Assembly (NCBI GenBank): GCA_000469685.2
Contig: LS997565.1
Coordinates: forward strand, 5,172,005-5,236,004
Length of the DNA: 64,000 nt
Direction of reading: 5' to 3'
From: Haemonchus contortus
Taxonomy: Eukaryota > Nematoda > Chromadorea > Rhabditida > Trichostrongylidae
The first letter of the stretch is position 1, and each line of letters begins with the position of its first letter. The notes under the pieces were generated by a model. It had not been told where the DNA came from. It ran no database searches and saw nothing but the letters and a program-made list of their open reading frames with translations. The position numbers and the translations under genes are program-made. Shown here piece by piece: positions 20,686-33,600 of the stretch.

Positions 20686-20879
20686 TGTATGTATGTATGT
20701 CTGTATGTATGTATGTATGTATGTATGTATGTATGTATGTATGTATGTATGTATGTATGTATGTATGTATGTATGTATGTATGTATGTATGTATGTATGT
20801 ATGTATGTATGTATGTATGTATGTATGTATGTATGTATGTATGTATGTATGTATGTATGTATGTATGTATGTATGTGTG
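20686..20879. repeat. (ATGT)n microsatellite, about 190 bp
   Basis: A nearly perfect tetranucleotide tract with an interruption (GTCTGT) near its left end and GTGTGT at its right end. The long open frames across it on both strands (MYVC and YIHT repeats) are translation artefacts of the tract. Confidence 0.97.
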
Positions 20880-22506
20880 TAAAGAGATAGCAATTTGCTC
20901 GAAGTGGACTGAAATCAAGACGAATAGTTAACAAGCGCGTTTGTCGTAATACTCTCAACAGAGTAAAGTTCCAGCAACACCAGACCTGATCAACTGAAAG
21001 GAAAGATGGTCTTCTCACTGAGTCGGTGTAGGAAAGAAGATTCGTAATGTCTCTCACACAGGAACTATATTGTGTCGAGAAACGACTTTCTTCAGGTCAA
21101 GAAGATTGTTCATTTGTCTATCAAGTGTTTGTGAGGCACGGGCATTGGTGTCATGTTGAGCTACTACTATTCGGCCCTTCATTGGACAATAATCTTCGAC
21201 GTGAATGGTAACAGACAGTATTGTATCCTAATGTTATTCAATGATCATCCCCTTACGCTATAAATGATGTTTATTCGATGCTAATTTTTATTTCAATTCT
21301 GTTCAGTTTCCGTTGTTTGTCGAAATTCAGTAATGTATTCATTTCTGACGATATATTACTGCAATAAATCATTGTTTATCGTCATAACCTTATTACTACG
21401 GCTACTGCTTCATTTATGCCTTTTCTGCCTACCCCATAAGAGCAAGCAATGTTGTTTGTCAGTTCGAAATTATCATGTTATCAGGAACACTTTGAGGAAA
21501 TGTGTATGACGTCTCTCAAAGAAAATATCCACGAATACTCCCTCGAAGTATGTATGCATAGCTATTACGATCGAACGTAGTGATTTAAAACTACCATCTT
21601 TCAAAGACGATACCTCCTAAAGGCAAAAACGATGTTTGATGTATTGGTAATGCCCTTGTTTTCCTGTATTGCTTATCTGTTATTCCATAGAGCACTTTGG
21701 CCGAGCTCTTTCATACTACTGTATGAGCTAAATAGTTCCACCACGTTCTGCTGATAACCTCGAAATCATTGGGTAAGGGCTTGTCTATCCAGGAGCATTT
21801 CATGCGGGGTTAAACTGATTCTTTCAAAACATTTTGTTATTGTAGTGGAAGAAGACAGAGGCATACAAAAGGAGCCTCTTGAAGCGCAAACTGTGAATAG
21901 GAAATATTCATTAGAGAACTAATTGTTATGAGATTCATTTCACTGTTCGGACGTGATGCATTCAAACGCATATCCGGTTATTCCACTTATAGCTTATAGC
22001 TGTGGTAGTCCCATACTTTTTGTAGGAATCCAAGATGACATATATGTATGTAGTTTTCGTAGTTTGCTCAACCTCAACTGGCTCAATGCCTGGCCTCTAT
22101 GCCTCTCAGTACGCATTGCCACTCGAAACAGAGGTTCAAAGAAGTGACCCGGCGATGACCCCTCTCTGAAATCGAAACTCTCCCTTTCGGAATCCAGGGA
22201 CCTCAGTTCTTTTGACAATCTGTGACGAAATCTGGTACCTAATCAAAATTTGCTAGATTTCGAATATGAGGAACTATCTGCAAAAAAAAAGATCAAACCA
22301 GGAGGTTTCGCTGCTTGTCCTTTGATAACGTATTTTTCCGATGACAATTGTTTAACTGACTGCACGCTCCCTCATTTCCCTCCCATCTTCTGATTGATAC
22401 GACCCACCACCTGTCTTTGAAGATTCCTTACTGCCCCTTCTGTACCTTGCTTTTTCCGCCTTACTCTATTTGCATTTTCAGAAATTAATTTATCCTATCG
22501 TTCAGA
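20880..22506. other. intergenic, nothing recognised
   Basis: About 1.6 kb of AT-rich sequence without a supportable exon, RNA gene or repeat family shared within the window. Short frames at 21953-22147 (+) and 21994-22218 (-) have no recognisable domain. At 22501-22505 TTCAG sits two bases before the start codon of the next receptor and is a plausible trans-splice or 5' intron acceptor. Confidence 0.5.
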
Positions 22507-24689
22507 ATGATTCAAGCGCGGGACGACCCAGTATCAGTGACGATCTATATTAATTCCGCGTTATCCTTATTTTTCAACATACTTCTTCTAATCGTATACT
22601 TCCGATGCCCATTAAAGAAAATCAAATCCTACAAGTATTTCTTTTTACTGACGGTTCTCGAGGATTTCATTTTTACTGCATCATTTGTGTTGTTGATACC
22701 GGTGAGTATATTTTTTTCATTTGTTGGAAAACAGGCTTGGAATTTTTTGAAAAATGGAACTAGCAGAATAAAATTTATTTGGCTCTTGTCGCCAGCTTTT
22801 ATTTCCTTTGACCGAAAAAAAAGCTCCTGGGTGTTAATCAATCCCGTCTGAGGGATGCTCCCCCTCACTCAACTCCCATTCAGAATCATAGTGACGTAAC
22901 GAGTGCGTATAAAGTCCATATAATGATTTACGGTGGCCAGCCGATGGACAAAACAGTGATTCTCCGACGAGTCTGCCAATTAACTGACCTCGAAAGGATT
23001 TAAGGCTCGGTTGGTTTAGCCGAAAACTGATCTGGATTTCGATTCCCCGACCATGTGTGTGGCCACTTATCACTACCCCACCTCTGCCCTCGATTTTTTA
23101 AAATATCATTTCACTGGCATTCCCTTTACAAGGAATTGCAAACCAATCCAATAGACAAAATAGCTTCAACATCTTATTACAATAAGCTTATATATGTACG
23201 TGAATTCGACTAGAGAAAGGGAAGTATAAGGTTATGTTTCAGCTCGTAGTTTCGAACAGCAGCTTCATCATATTTTTTGCTACCGGAGTAGACAGTGGTC
23301 GAATACCAGGCTCTACTCTACTGTCCATATTTACCCTGTCTTTCTTCACTTCTCTGGTTCTTGTGACGAATAGTTTTCTTTACCGTTATCTACAGCTGTG
23401 CAGGTAACATCTAATACTCACTGTTCTGTACGATTGCAGTTGGCTTCCATTAATCTATGGAGCGAGCGACCTTTGTTCTTCAGGAATGATCTCTTTCAAA
23501 GATGTTCTGTCAAGAAAACTATACTTATTGCTTGCCTTATCAATCTGATTATCACATTCAATATCGCCATAGCCATGTACAAAGTTTTTTGGCCGGATGA
23601 AGAATTTGTACAGTTGGTGACGAGCACAGTTAGCCTTCCTGGAGTCGATATCAGAACTGCAGCATTCATCGGGTTCTCTCTGACGGTAAGGAATACTTGA
23701 AGTTATCTACAGGTGATGCGTATGAGGAGTACTTGTTCAAAGTCCTCTTTTCGCTGACTTTCCTGATTCCTGAGATGATGAGCTCGAAAAGGAAAAATCT
23801 TCTGGATTATTAACTAAAATACATGATGAATTTCAAATATCATATCGTGCTTTAAGAATAATCTTAATACTATCGATCTTTTGTTACTCGCTGATTTGGT
23901 AGTCACTGTTGTTCTGATGGTACTCGTAAATGTATTCTGTGCGAAAGAAATCGTGTCTTTCCTAAGAAACGCCTCATCACAGAGCAAGACTTTCATGGCT
24001 AACCAACGTCATATGTTTATTCTGCTATTACTACAGGTATGCATTGCTTCAGAAGTCATTTTGGCTTGTTTTTTATGAACGATCCTGAAGTTCACCTGTT
24101 AACCGGTTGTCCGAGTGAAGGGCAAAGCCAACGAATGACTCAATAGTTGTTCAGAAGAAGTATCAATGATAGTAGCTGTGGGGGAGGACTCAGTAAGCTT
24201 TGTAGTAGAAAACTAGAAATTCAAGTGAGTGTTTGCTAACTAGAAAAATAAATTTATTCTCTTTTCCCCGACTACAAATCGTTTCAGTCCTTGTTAAAGT
24301 TGACTCAGACTTCCAACTTTTTTTATGTTTTCAAGAGAGATCCCATGCATACCTCCGATGAACGGAATAATTTCAACTCTTATGATTTTCAGACAGCCTG
24401 CCCCCTCGTCTTCCTGCAAATTCCATGGTTTTTTTCAGTAGTTTTACTGTTCTGCGGCATCAGCACTAACACATTTACCACCGGTATCATATCGATATCA
24501 ATTTCATTATACCCAATTTCTAATCCAATCGTTATTATGGCTTTTATGAAAGACTATAGGAATTGTATCCTTACTAACTTAAAATTGAGAAATCCTTCAC
24601 AGCATATGACTGAACGGCTCGTTCACAGAAATGTTTTAGTGGTTGACACTTTACAGACTGCCTCATTACGTACAAGTCCCAGTAGATAA
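22507..24689 (+). CDS. Str-superfamily 7TM chemoreceptor, 5 exons, 344 aa
   Basis: Exons: 22507-22701, 23243-23403, 23484-23685, 23857-24036, 24393-24689 (195, 161, 202, 180 and 297 bases). TM1-TM2 carry CPLKKIKSYKYFF, TM3 ends TNSFLYRY, the extracellular loop has YKVFWPDEEF, TM5 has VNVFCAKEI, TM6 starts T-A-C-P and TM7 has SNPIVIMAFMKDYRNC. The FWPDE motif and the 65-codon first exon ally it with the - strand receptors at 36-54 kb rather than with its + strand neighbours. The exon 4 acceptor would be TTTAAG, weaker than TTTCAG. The ATG is preceded by GTTCAGA, a possible trans-splice acceptor. Intron 1 contains a reversed SINE-like element. No frame breaks were found. Confidence 0.87.
22838..23095 (-). 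repeat. tRNA-derived SINE-like element, reversed, in receptor intron 1
   Basis: Read on the - strand it starts GAGGTGGGGTAGTGATAAGTGG, trimmed here to its A-box-like half. It continues with a B-box-like GGGGAATCGAAATCC and the family body (CGTCGGAGAATC, GATTCTGAATGGGAGTTGA, CTCAGACGGGATTGAT). It is antisense to the host gene. Confidence 0.6.
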
Positions 24690-26537
24690 TTTTTTCGTTC
24701 CATCATGTAGTATCGTTGTAAATATGGTTAAGTAGGAAAGCTTGTTGCTAGTATTGTGCTTGTGGAACCTTCAGAATTGTGGTTTGTCCCTGTTAAGCTT
24801 TTGTTATCCACTTCTGTACAGTTCTGATAAACGGTGAATCCTTCAAACGGGCTGTTGTGGCAACGAATGAGCAAACAGAATGTATGTATATCAAGGAGAA
24901 TCATACAGGTTTTATATACTCTCTTATCTGATAATCTGGAGAGGATCGGTAGTCGCCGTCACCGTAAGCAGTCACTTGAAGGCACAGTTAGCGATAATTT
25001 TGACGCACCCATCTTAAGTTGCAAAGCTGAAGCATCGGATCGGTAAAGCGCATTGGTGGTGAAGGAGCCGAGAATGTTCGCCAATTTTGCGAAACTTAAG
25101 CCTCCTTGAAAGTAGTGAAAATGTAGCTTGTTTGAGATATCATGACGGGAATGACATGGATATAGGGTATTGGGTTGTGATTTCAGTTGTTGCAATTGCG
25201 CCAAGAGCTGGCTACATCAATACGAAACTGTCCAGAATTGCCTTTCACGGTCGCTATGGTCCATGGCAAGTTACTTAATATTCCGTGGAATCTTCCGTGA
25301 ACGGTATCCCTACGATGGCGTTGAAACTCCTCACACAATCTTTGAGCCTTTGTAACTACCTAGTTATTCCGCCGTTTTTCGACATAATAGCACAACATAT
25401 GGTGTATAAGGAGCCACAGATTCATCCTAGCGGGGAAAATCTCATAAGCAATTTCCGTAGTGATCTGTGCTTTCAAGAAACATCCGTGTTCCTTGTTTGG
25501 CAATTCCTTTCATGATATCATTGTTGTGATGTCTCCTGTTCCACCATTATACTCGTTCGCCGAAGCGAGGGAACAGTCTAGTGAGTGAATAAAACTGGTT
25601 GTGAAAAACAGAAAGAGAATACAAATCTGCCACAAAACAAATTGCTCAGTGATGCCATATTTCAGTTCGGTTGAGTCAGCTTAATCCTTCAAACATTCAA
25701 GGTGTTTGAGCAGCACAGAGTCTTGCCTAAGTTGTACAAAGGGTATGCTCCTCAATTGCAAGATGTTCTGAACGTTACAAATTTGATTAGAATATGACAA
25801 ATGCCCATGAGAATCGGATAAGATGAACTCAGGTACGCTATTTTATGGTGTTAAGTATGGCTGTGCCACGGAGAGGCTTTCAAAAGTTGGTCCTCTATGG
25901 AGAGAGCGCCCAAAAAAATTCGTGATAAGTTTTGAAGTTAGCCCAGCCCTCATTCCACGTCAAAGTACTACCCAAGGAAAGTTTCCTCTTTCAGAAGCCC
26001 ATTGAAAAATCAACGCATTTCCCATTCAATGTAATCGGCAAAAAACATTGAGGGCACGAGTTACTGTGAAAAAGCAGGATACAAGTTGAATATGTACGTA
26101 TGGATGACCGACACGTCAAACGTTTTGGTTGATCGATTATAGCTGTTCATAAAACCGTACTAGTTGAAGATCGATTGTTTGGATCGATTCGTTCGTTTCA
26201 ATCGAAATCATATTTCACGCAGACGCTTCAGTGCCCCAGATCGAGGGGCCTATCGTAACCTTTTCGGTAACCTCACATCTGTTGCGGTTCAAAAAATACC
26301 ATTTTCGATATATTTAATACCATCGTAGAAAGAAAAATTAGTAAAATAAAAAGAGGTAAGGATGATAGCTGGACACTTTACCTTTAACAGTAGACGTTAG
26401 TTCTGTTGAAGGGTTTCACCGTGTTCTTTTTTTTACTGGTCCCCGACCAGTAGATAAAATACATTCGTAGACAACCGCTTATCGTACGCGAAGTACGACC
26501 AATTGTAAGGGTGATAAGCTGAAGATCATTGGCGTAG
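24690..26537. other. intergenic, no gene recognised
   Basis: About 1.85 kb between the receptor array and the first lectin. Near 24977 is a short copy of the GAAGGCACAGTTAGCGATAA start block of the repeat at 10700, trimmed to its shared part. Open frames at 25087-25515 have no identifiable domain. No receptor exon was found, so the + strand array appears to end at 24689. Confidence 0.45.
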
Positions 26538-29500
26538 ATGTTTGTGCTTCTGTTGGCGCTGCTGCCTTTCACAGTTGCTGATTGCTCTATTGGAACTACT
26601 TATCATCCAGAATTCAACAGGTAAAGATAATATCTCGATTTTTGCATTTTTTCGGTTAGAAATTTTGGGACGTCCTTCAAAACCCACCTTAGTAGAGTTC
26701 AAACGAATCACATTACTTAATTATATTATGCTTTATATGTGTCTTGTAGTGATTTTGTTTCTGTTGCCATTTGGCAACCACACATGCTCGACATGTAATA
26801 AGTAAATAAATAAATAAGTAAATAAATGTAAAGTCATGGTCAAGGCTTCATCTGACGGACTTCAAGATTGTTCCCATACCAACCCTGAATCTCCAGTGGA
26901 GAATGGAAAATTATCATCTGAGGATGGCTCAGATACTATGTAGTCGAGGTCCCTGAGATCTTAGGATGCAGAACGATTTCAAAACTGAATTTTCCATTCA
27001 TATTTATAATCCAGATACCCAACAAACAGGTAATTAATAATAGTAGAATATGATAGCAGTCATTGAGAGTGATTGTTAAATACATTTCTAGCCATTTTAA
27101 TCCAACATTTCTATAGAAAAGCATTTAGATTGACAGAATGTTCATTCATTTGTTTATATTGACATTGATACTTATTTATATTGACAGCCTCAAATTTCAG
27201 ATGTTATCTGTTCGTTTCTGAGCCCCAACCTTTTGGTTTGGCTGAGGATACCTGTGTTTCTAATAAGGGCCATATTGTTTCAGTTACGAATGGGTTCGAG
27301 AACGCAATGCTTGCAGGTAATAGCCAGTCTCATCTCTCTGGTGTTCGCTTTTTAGGCACTTACCGATTACTTCCGCTACTAAGGGATAGAGCTGTTCAGA
27401 GTCGGCTGTTGCACAGAATATAAAATCTCCATATTTCGTCGGAATGAATAAGCTTCAAGGAAATTGGAGCAATTCGGATGGGTCATCGTCGACTTACACA
27501 AATTGGAGTCCAGGTACAAAACATTTGCATTGACCGCATATGTCATATATTAAAGTGGAAAAAGCACCGATTTATTCGAAGTCCGCTATTCCGTCTCTAT
27601 CCGCAGGTCAACCGACCTCTGGTGCCACATGCGCTGTGGCAAAAGCTCCAGATGGTAGTTGGACATCGGTCTCCTGCTCCAATCCGTCTCCATTCATCTG
27701 TGCCATACCTGAGGATGCTCATCCGGCTTTCACGTGCCCCACTTGTGCAACTCCCACATGTCCGGCTCCTCCACGTAAGCAACTTGATGATAAATGGTAT
27801 TCCTTCAGACATTGTTAAGATCAGATCACACTCCAGAATTAGGAGTTTGGGTGGATGTAGTAGGTGAACTGACTATTTTATTATTCTTCACTTCAAGTAG
27901 TAATTTTACTTTTTTTACCTATTATATATTTCAATTACCTTCAAAGTTTCTAAAGTACCCGCATGTAAGGTCTGTATACTCGAGTGGTACATTTCAGGTG
28001 AGCCAGGTCACTGCGATTCGGAATGGGCATACTTTGAAGGAACGGACTCTTGCTACCGTGTGAGTCGTAGACCCACTATTTGAGACATTCACTATCAATG
28101 AGTTCGAGGTTTCTTCAATATGTACCAGCTCAGCTGCCATTAGCTAAAAATAGTTATGGCAGAATTGAGTATCATTTTTAGTCGGAAATCAATAGTTTGA
28201 TATAGATAAAGGAGGTATTATGCCATCCTTCTCATTAAGGAGGTTTCAGAGATTCTTTTGGGCAACATTCGATAATGCTGAGGAAATCTGCGTATCAGAA
28301 GGTGGACATCTAGCTTCCATTCACAGTTCGGAAGAGAATGGTTTTGTCATAGGTACTGTATTCTGCTCAAAATAATCTTCCCTTGATCCTGTGGACTGTA
28401 TCCCACCATTGGTCAAAGAATATCGCTCCCGCCATGGGGTTATTCAAAGTGGGCTACGGTGACATAAAAGATCTTCAGCTAATTTGGCTTGCTTGTTGAC
28501 TCCAGATCTCCAGATCACTGCCACGGTTCCCCTTTGCGACAAAGGCTTAGAACCTGCACAGCACATACGTTTTAGACTCTAAGTCTGGATAATACCACCC
28601 AGGAGCTTCGGCTCAATTTCGGTTTATATTTCTCTGGATTGTGGCTTTTTGAAGGGGAAAATGTGGAAAATGACGTATTTATCAGATTTGCTTTCGTTGA
28701 GCTCAAGCTTAACTCGAGCTCTTTTCATCTACCCATACATGAAGAAAGAAAGAAAGCGCACGGTTCTTTAACGCAACATATTGCATAAAGAGCATCAGCT
28801 AGAAAACGAATTCACTAAATTAAGAGATTGCCGAGTCTGGTAATGATTACGGGAGTGGGAATGACCTAACATGGATGGGACTTCATCAAGCCGACTATCC
28901 CACGAAGACCGACTGGACCTGGACTGATGGAACACCATTCAACTATAAAAACTGGGCACCCAAACAACCTGACAACGATCATGGCACAGAACACTGTGCA
29001 CAGGTAAGTTACGATAAAGTTAGTTACGATAAAGTTTTCATACGGAAACAGGTAAGAATCATAAAGAGAAAATAGGGGCGTATTTGGGTCACTCGAGGGG
29101 CAGTCTAGCGGCTTGGGTACGCTACAGAACGAAAGTTGCGTGTTCGTGCCATTTCAGTTTGAATTTTACTGATTGTCCCATCGTACCCCTATTTCCCTTC
29201 TGTGCTTCACGCTTTTCGGTTGTTTTTGCAAGTAGGTGCGGAATATCATTGTACGGTGCTAGTAACTTCAACTTGCTATGGAAGCCACATGGGTATGAAG
29301 GTAAAAGTGAGGATTTTTTGAGAGAGTTTCTCCTTCTTTCAGAGCGCTCTGATTATATTCCTCGACCACCAGGTTCTCATACAAGTCTGGACTCAGAGGG
29401 CTGTATCCAATCGTTTTGAGAATTATAGAAGGCATGTTTCAGATGTATAGCGACTACACTGGAAAAGATCCAACAAAAGACAGCAGCTACCGGCACTGGA

Positions 29501-29562
29501 ACGACATCCCATGCGCAACGAATATGAGGGCGTTTGTCTGCAAAAAGCCAGCACTGCATTGA
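26538..29562 (+). CDS. secreted protein with two C-type lectin domains, 8 exons, 314 aa
   Basis: Exons: 26538-26620, 27201-27316, 27400-27513, 27607-27774, 27998-28059, 28250-28352, 28825-29003, 29443-29562. They total 945 bases with consistent phases. Residues 1-15 form a signal peptide (MFVLLLALLPFTVA). The first lectin domain starts at the R-C-Y joint, with GLAEDTC, NWSNSDGS, NWSPGQP and WTSVSC. A Cys/Pro-rich linker (CPTCATPTCPAPP) follows. The second domain has HCDSEWAYF, AEEICVSEGGHLASIHS, WTWTDGTPF, QPD and WND. QPD with WND is the calcium and galactose-type sugar-binding signature, so the second domain may bind sugar. The first lacks EPN/QPD (it has QPT). The exon 7 acceptor (TAAG) is weak but gives the same 179-base exon as the paralog at 30629. 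AATAAA is at 29603-29608. Expected to be secreted, possibly for immunity or host interaction. Confidence 0.88.
26690..26830 (+). repeat. (TAAA)n tail, possibly the 3' end of a LINE
   Basis: A (TAAA/TAAG)n tract at about 26799-26829 ends a short AT-rich segment in lectin intron 1 (26621-27200). Such tails terminate CR1-like LINE copies. The segment upstream shows no reverse-transcriptase coding, so LINE origin is inferred only. Confidence 0.35.
29084..29180 (+). repeat. tRNA-like repeat in lectin intron 7
   Basis: GGGGCAGTCTAGCGGCTTGG followed by AAAGTTGCGTGTTCGTGCC looks like a degenerate A-box and B-box pair. It does not fold into a complete tRNA that I can draw. Its sequence differs from the SINE-like family at 46672. 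Possibly the head of another SINE family. Confidence 0.3.
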
Positions 29563-29602
29563 TCATGCTCAATTTTGATCGATCGATATTAATAGACATA
29601 TT

Positions 29603-29608
29603 AATAAA
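29603..29608 (+). terminator. poly(A) signal AATAAA for lectin 26538-29562
   Basis: AATAAA 41 bases after the stop codon. Confidence 0.55.
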
Positions 29609-30628
29609 TAATTCCTCCTAACTTGCTGTAACTAGCTCACACTGATAACCCATCATTATCAGACCTAACTTCAAGGTTAACATTTTGGTACAACAGGGAG
29701 GAAAAACTTGTTTAATCCATGAATGTATCGTAATTTTCTTTAAAAAAAATGTGCATATCAGGGAAATGCGGAGTTGCTGAGCGCTTCTTCATGATTTTGA
29801 CAGATGATTTACTACTTTCGTTACTCTCATGCTCGTCATAACAGAAAAACTAGCCACTACGCGAATTGAGAAGGTGTTTGATCCCGGATTGAGCGTCATC
29901 TCGTCCAGCCTATCCCGTCTATACCTCCCAGATCTAGCAAGAGACCTCAGATCGATCTGAAAAGATTAAAATATTCACTTTCGGAGAGGCTGGGCCCCAG
30001 AACTCGTCGGATACCTAGTTTGAATTTCGGCGCAGTCAGAACTTCGATTGGAAGTACGGTTCTTGGCACCCTATGAATTGGCATATGCCACGGAGCACAC
30101 TAATATCGGCTGACCGTGAGATCCTCAAAACAGCCCAAGTCTCCAGGTCATTTATAGCTCCCTATAGGCTGGAATTTTGCGTCTTTTGCAGAGTTGTATG
30201 CTGTGGAATCATACACCAACGGAGGTCAACTCTTATCGTTTCCGCCATGCACATGACTTTCAGCTGAAGTCGCCGAGAAATCTGGTGAACTTCAAGCTTA
30301 CACACTGTCTGTATGGCACAGGACGGATATAAAATTGTACTGATTCGGCCTTACGAAAGTGCGAGTGGAACTGGGATGCTTCCATCAACTTCTCCCGAAA
30401 AGCCATAGACTAACTGGCAAACTTGTTTTTATTATATTGATTCTGGCATGATGCTTAGAAATAACTATGTATATCGAATCGAACCCAATGAAGAGGTCCT
30501 TTTTATAAAGCACCTACACTGATCCTGTATAGATGTCGGGTTTTTGGAACCATTATTGTCAGGCAACAAGACTGCTGAGAAAATGCTGCGAGCGGGCGCG
30601 TTTATCGCGATAAGACGATTAGATCGGA
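29609..30628. other. intergenic between the two lectins
   Basis: No exon or repeat that I can support. It should contain the promoter of the lectin starting at 30629. No conserved upstream element is shared with the lectin at 26538 that I can see. Confidence 0.45.
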
Positions 30629-33600
30629 ATGCGGTGGCTGCTACTTGTTGCTGTTGTACCTCTGGCATTGACCAGTTGCCCGTTCGGTTTCGTCTACCAG
30701 GAACAGTTCAACAGGTGAGCTTTCTGATTTGAAAATTCGCCAATCTTTGAGTCTTCCACCTCAATGATTAATTTTACTGATTTTGGATGGAAGGAAAGAG
30801 CTTGATCAGCCTATAGTTGGAAGTCTTTGTGGAAATTGAGGGAGCACTCATTTGGTAAAGCCATTCGAAATGGTGGTCGTTTTAGCATCGCGTACCAAAA
30901 ATGGATAGTACAGTCTTTGTCATTTTTTCTCTTCTCTTATGCAAAGCTTCCGGAAGACAAATAATTAGATTGAAAGACCCGGTGGAATGGTATTTGCTGA
31001 TTTTTCAGATGCTACCAATTCACCAAAACCCGTCGAAGTTTCTACATGGCCGAGGAGAGTTGCCAAGAAGTTAGCGCTCATCTGGTCTCGATCTTCAGCT
31101 CGGCTGAAAACTCTTGGCTTTCAAGTGAGCTGTCTGAGCAAGTGTAACTTACTCTGTTTTGAAGTCTCTAAACGCTGATTCAATTCAGTCCATCACTGAC
31201 CAGGGAAGGGTTTCTACTTCCCATGGAACTTTGAATAGAGACCTAGGTATATCGATAGGGCTTGGAAAGTTATTAAGGAATATGGAAGTTAAAACTGCAA
31301 AATGAGCCTACCAAAAAAGTTGTGAGCGTTCAAAGTTTGCATGCTTAGGCATCGAGACATAGTGCCAGTTGATAAGCCCAGCTGCCCGCAATGACTACAA
31401 GGGTCCCCGCGGCGTAGTGGCAGTGCTCTCCCTCGCCAAGTGAGCAGTGAAGGTTTGCTTCCCGTTGTCGTTTTTCCTTTTGCAAAACGTGCTTTCATCC
31501 AAATAAAAGCTCCTAAACCGTTTTATATTACTAATTTGAGCTAACACTTTGATTCGGCCACCATTTGCTATCACTTATCTATCACCTATCACCGCACTTA
31601 TTTAAAATTTGTTGAGGTGGAGGGGGAAACCCAAATCACTCAAGACAGATATGCATGAAAAACGGGATATTGATAAAACAATCCAAGAAATGAGTGTTGC
31701 AGATATGTTGTTCACAAAATGCGAACCTCATTTGTACATGCGGTCTCTCTACAACCATCACAATCTACACGTTTTCTCTACCCATTTTTTGTTGACTTTT
31801 CTCGCGTGTCCGAAACTATTTTACTTTAGGTGTGGGTATGTGTGTTACGATGTTGAAAATGAAAGATCGTTACAAAAATGACGTTTAGTAGTTTCAAATA
31901 AGTGCGGTGATAGGTGATAGATAAGTGGTAGCAAAAGATGGCCGAATCAAAGTGTTAACCCAAATTAGTAATAAAAAACGGTTTAGGAGCTTTTATTTGG
32001 ATGAAAGCACGTTTTGCAAAAGGAAAAACGACAACGGGAAGCAAACCTTCACCGCTCACCTGACGAGGGAGAGCACTGCCACTACGCCACGGAGACCCTT
32101 GTAGTTATTGCGGGCAGCTGGGCTTATCAACTGGCACTATGTCTCGATGCCTAAGCATGCAAACTTTGGACGCTCACAACTTTTTTGGTAGACTCATTTT
32201 GCAGTTTTAACTTCCATATTCCTTAATAACTTTCCAAGCCCTATCGATATACCTAGGTCTCTATTCAAAGTTCCATGGGAAGTAGAAACCCTCCCCTGGT
32301 GAGAGATTTCTTCAGAATATCAGAGTTTCATTAATACCCCTGCCTACTATAGTGTTTGCTCGCAATTCGGATAATTTCAGATTTTCCCTGATAGTTATAT
32401 GGTTACTCGTGCTACTAAATATGCGTGGGCACGAAAATTGGGCTCAGTCAGTTGTCATAAATCTGAGAAATGGATACAATTCGTTTTTAAATACAACTTA
32501 TGTGGACAACACACATCGCTGACAATGTGACAACAACATTAAAATCATGAAAAGATCACAAATCGGGGCATTTAGAAATAAGTGGCATGCTTAGCGATTT
32601 TTGAGACATACACAGAATTCATTCTGTCAGATAGACACATAGGATGAGTACTTTGCATGGCTCAAAAATCGGTAACCGTGCCACTTATTTCGGAAGCAAC
32701 AATTTCTTTTTTTATTTACGGTCTTTTCATGACTTTACTTTTACTGTTACTGCCTATAATTTCAGTTCGGGATGCTATTTCTTTTCACCGCAAAGTACTA
32801 TCAGTGTTCAGAAATCTGCTCGCCAATCGAAAGTATGTAAAACAGACAGAAGGACACATTTAGACCGAGATTACTGTACCTCTTGTGCTCAAAAATAGGC
32901 AGTTGAGATTCATGGTTCAGGGGTTCAAGAGATTGCGAGCCCTTGAAGGAGTAAGCATACTGTTGAGAACATATACAGTAGCGCTCAAAAGTGTTCGGTG
33001 AAATGCTTTGACGCTTTTTCGTTCATAACTTTTTTGTTAGTAGACCAAATCGCGCAGAATTTGGATATGTTTGACTAGAGCATATTTCACCCTACCCAAC
33101 ACTATTTGACTGCAAAGCTGCAACATCCACAGATAGAGCAAGGTGTTTGTTGCGGTAGCAGATTTTGCTAAAACTAAAGTTGTTGACATCTGCACTTATT
33201 CCCACCTTATGTGCGTTTTTCACATCTATGATGTTCGGCATTACCGCTCGTACATTTTTGACATGACAAAAAAGAAAGAGATTCTAGAAAGACCATCATC
33301 AGTATTTGCAGTCGATTTTATTTTCATGCCCTTTGGAATATCTGGAACATGATCAGATTGCAGGTTAATAGTGGTAAATATTCACAATACACCCACGCTC
33401 CAAATATAGAAGTTTCGCACTATTAGATCCAGTAGGAAAGAAGTTACGACTGAAAAGTACGGCTGATGAACCATTTCACCGAAGACTTTTGAGCGCTACT
33501 GTAACAAATTCAAAAAGGAAGGCAGTTTGAAAGTATCTCTTTTTGGTTGATTTTCTATCTGAAATACAGTATCCTCCAGGAATGGTTTGATTTTGGTGTT

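Noticed and set aside
20585..21057. Long open frames made of YIHT or MYVC repeats on both strands
   Set aside because: They are translations of the (ATGT)n microsatellite, which has no stop codons in several frames.
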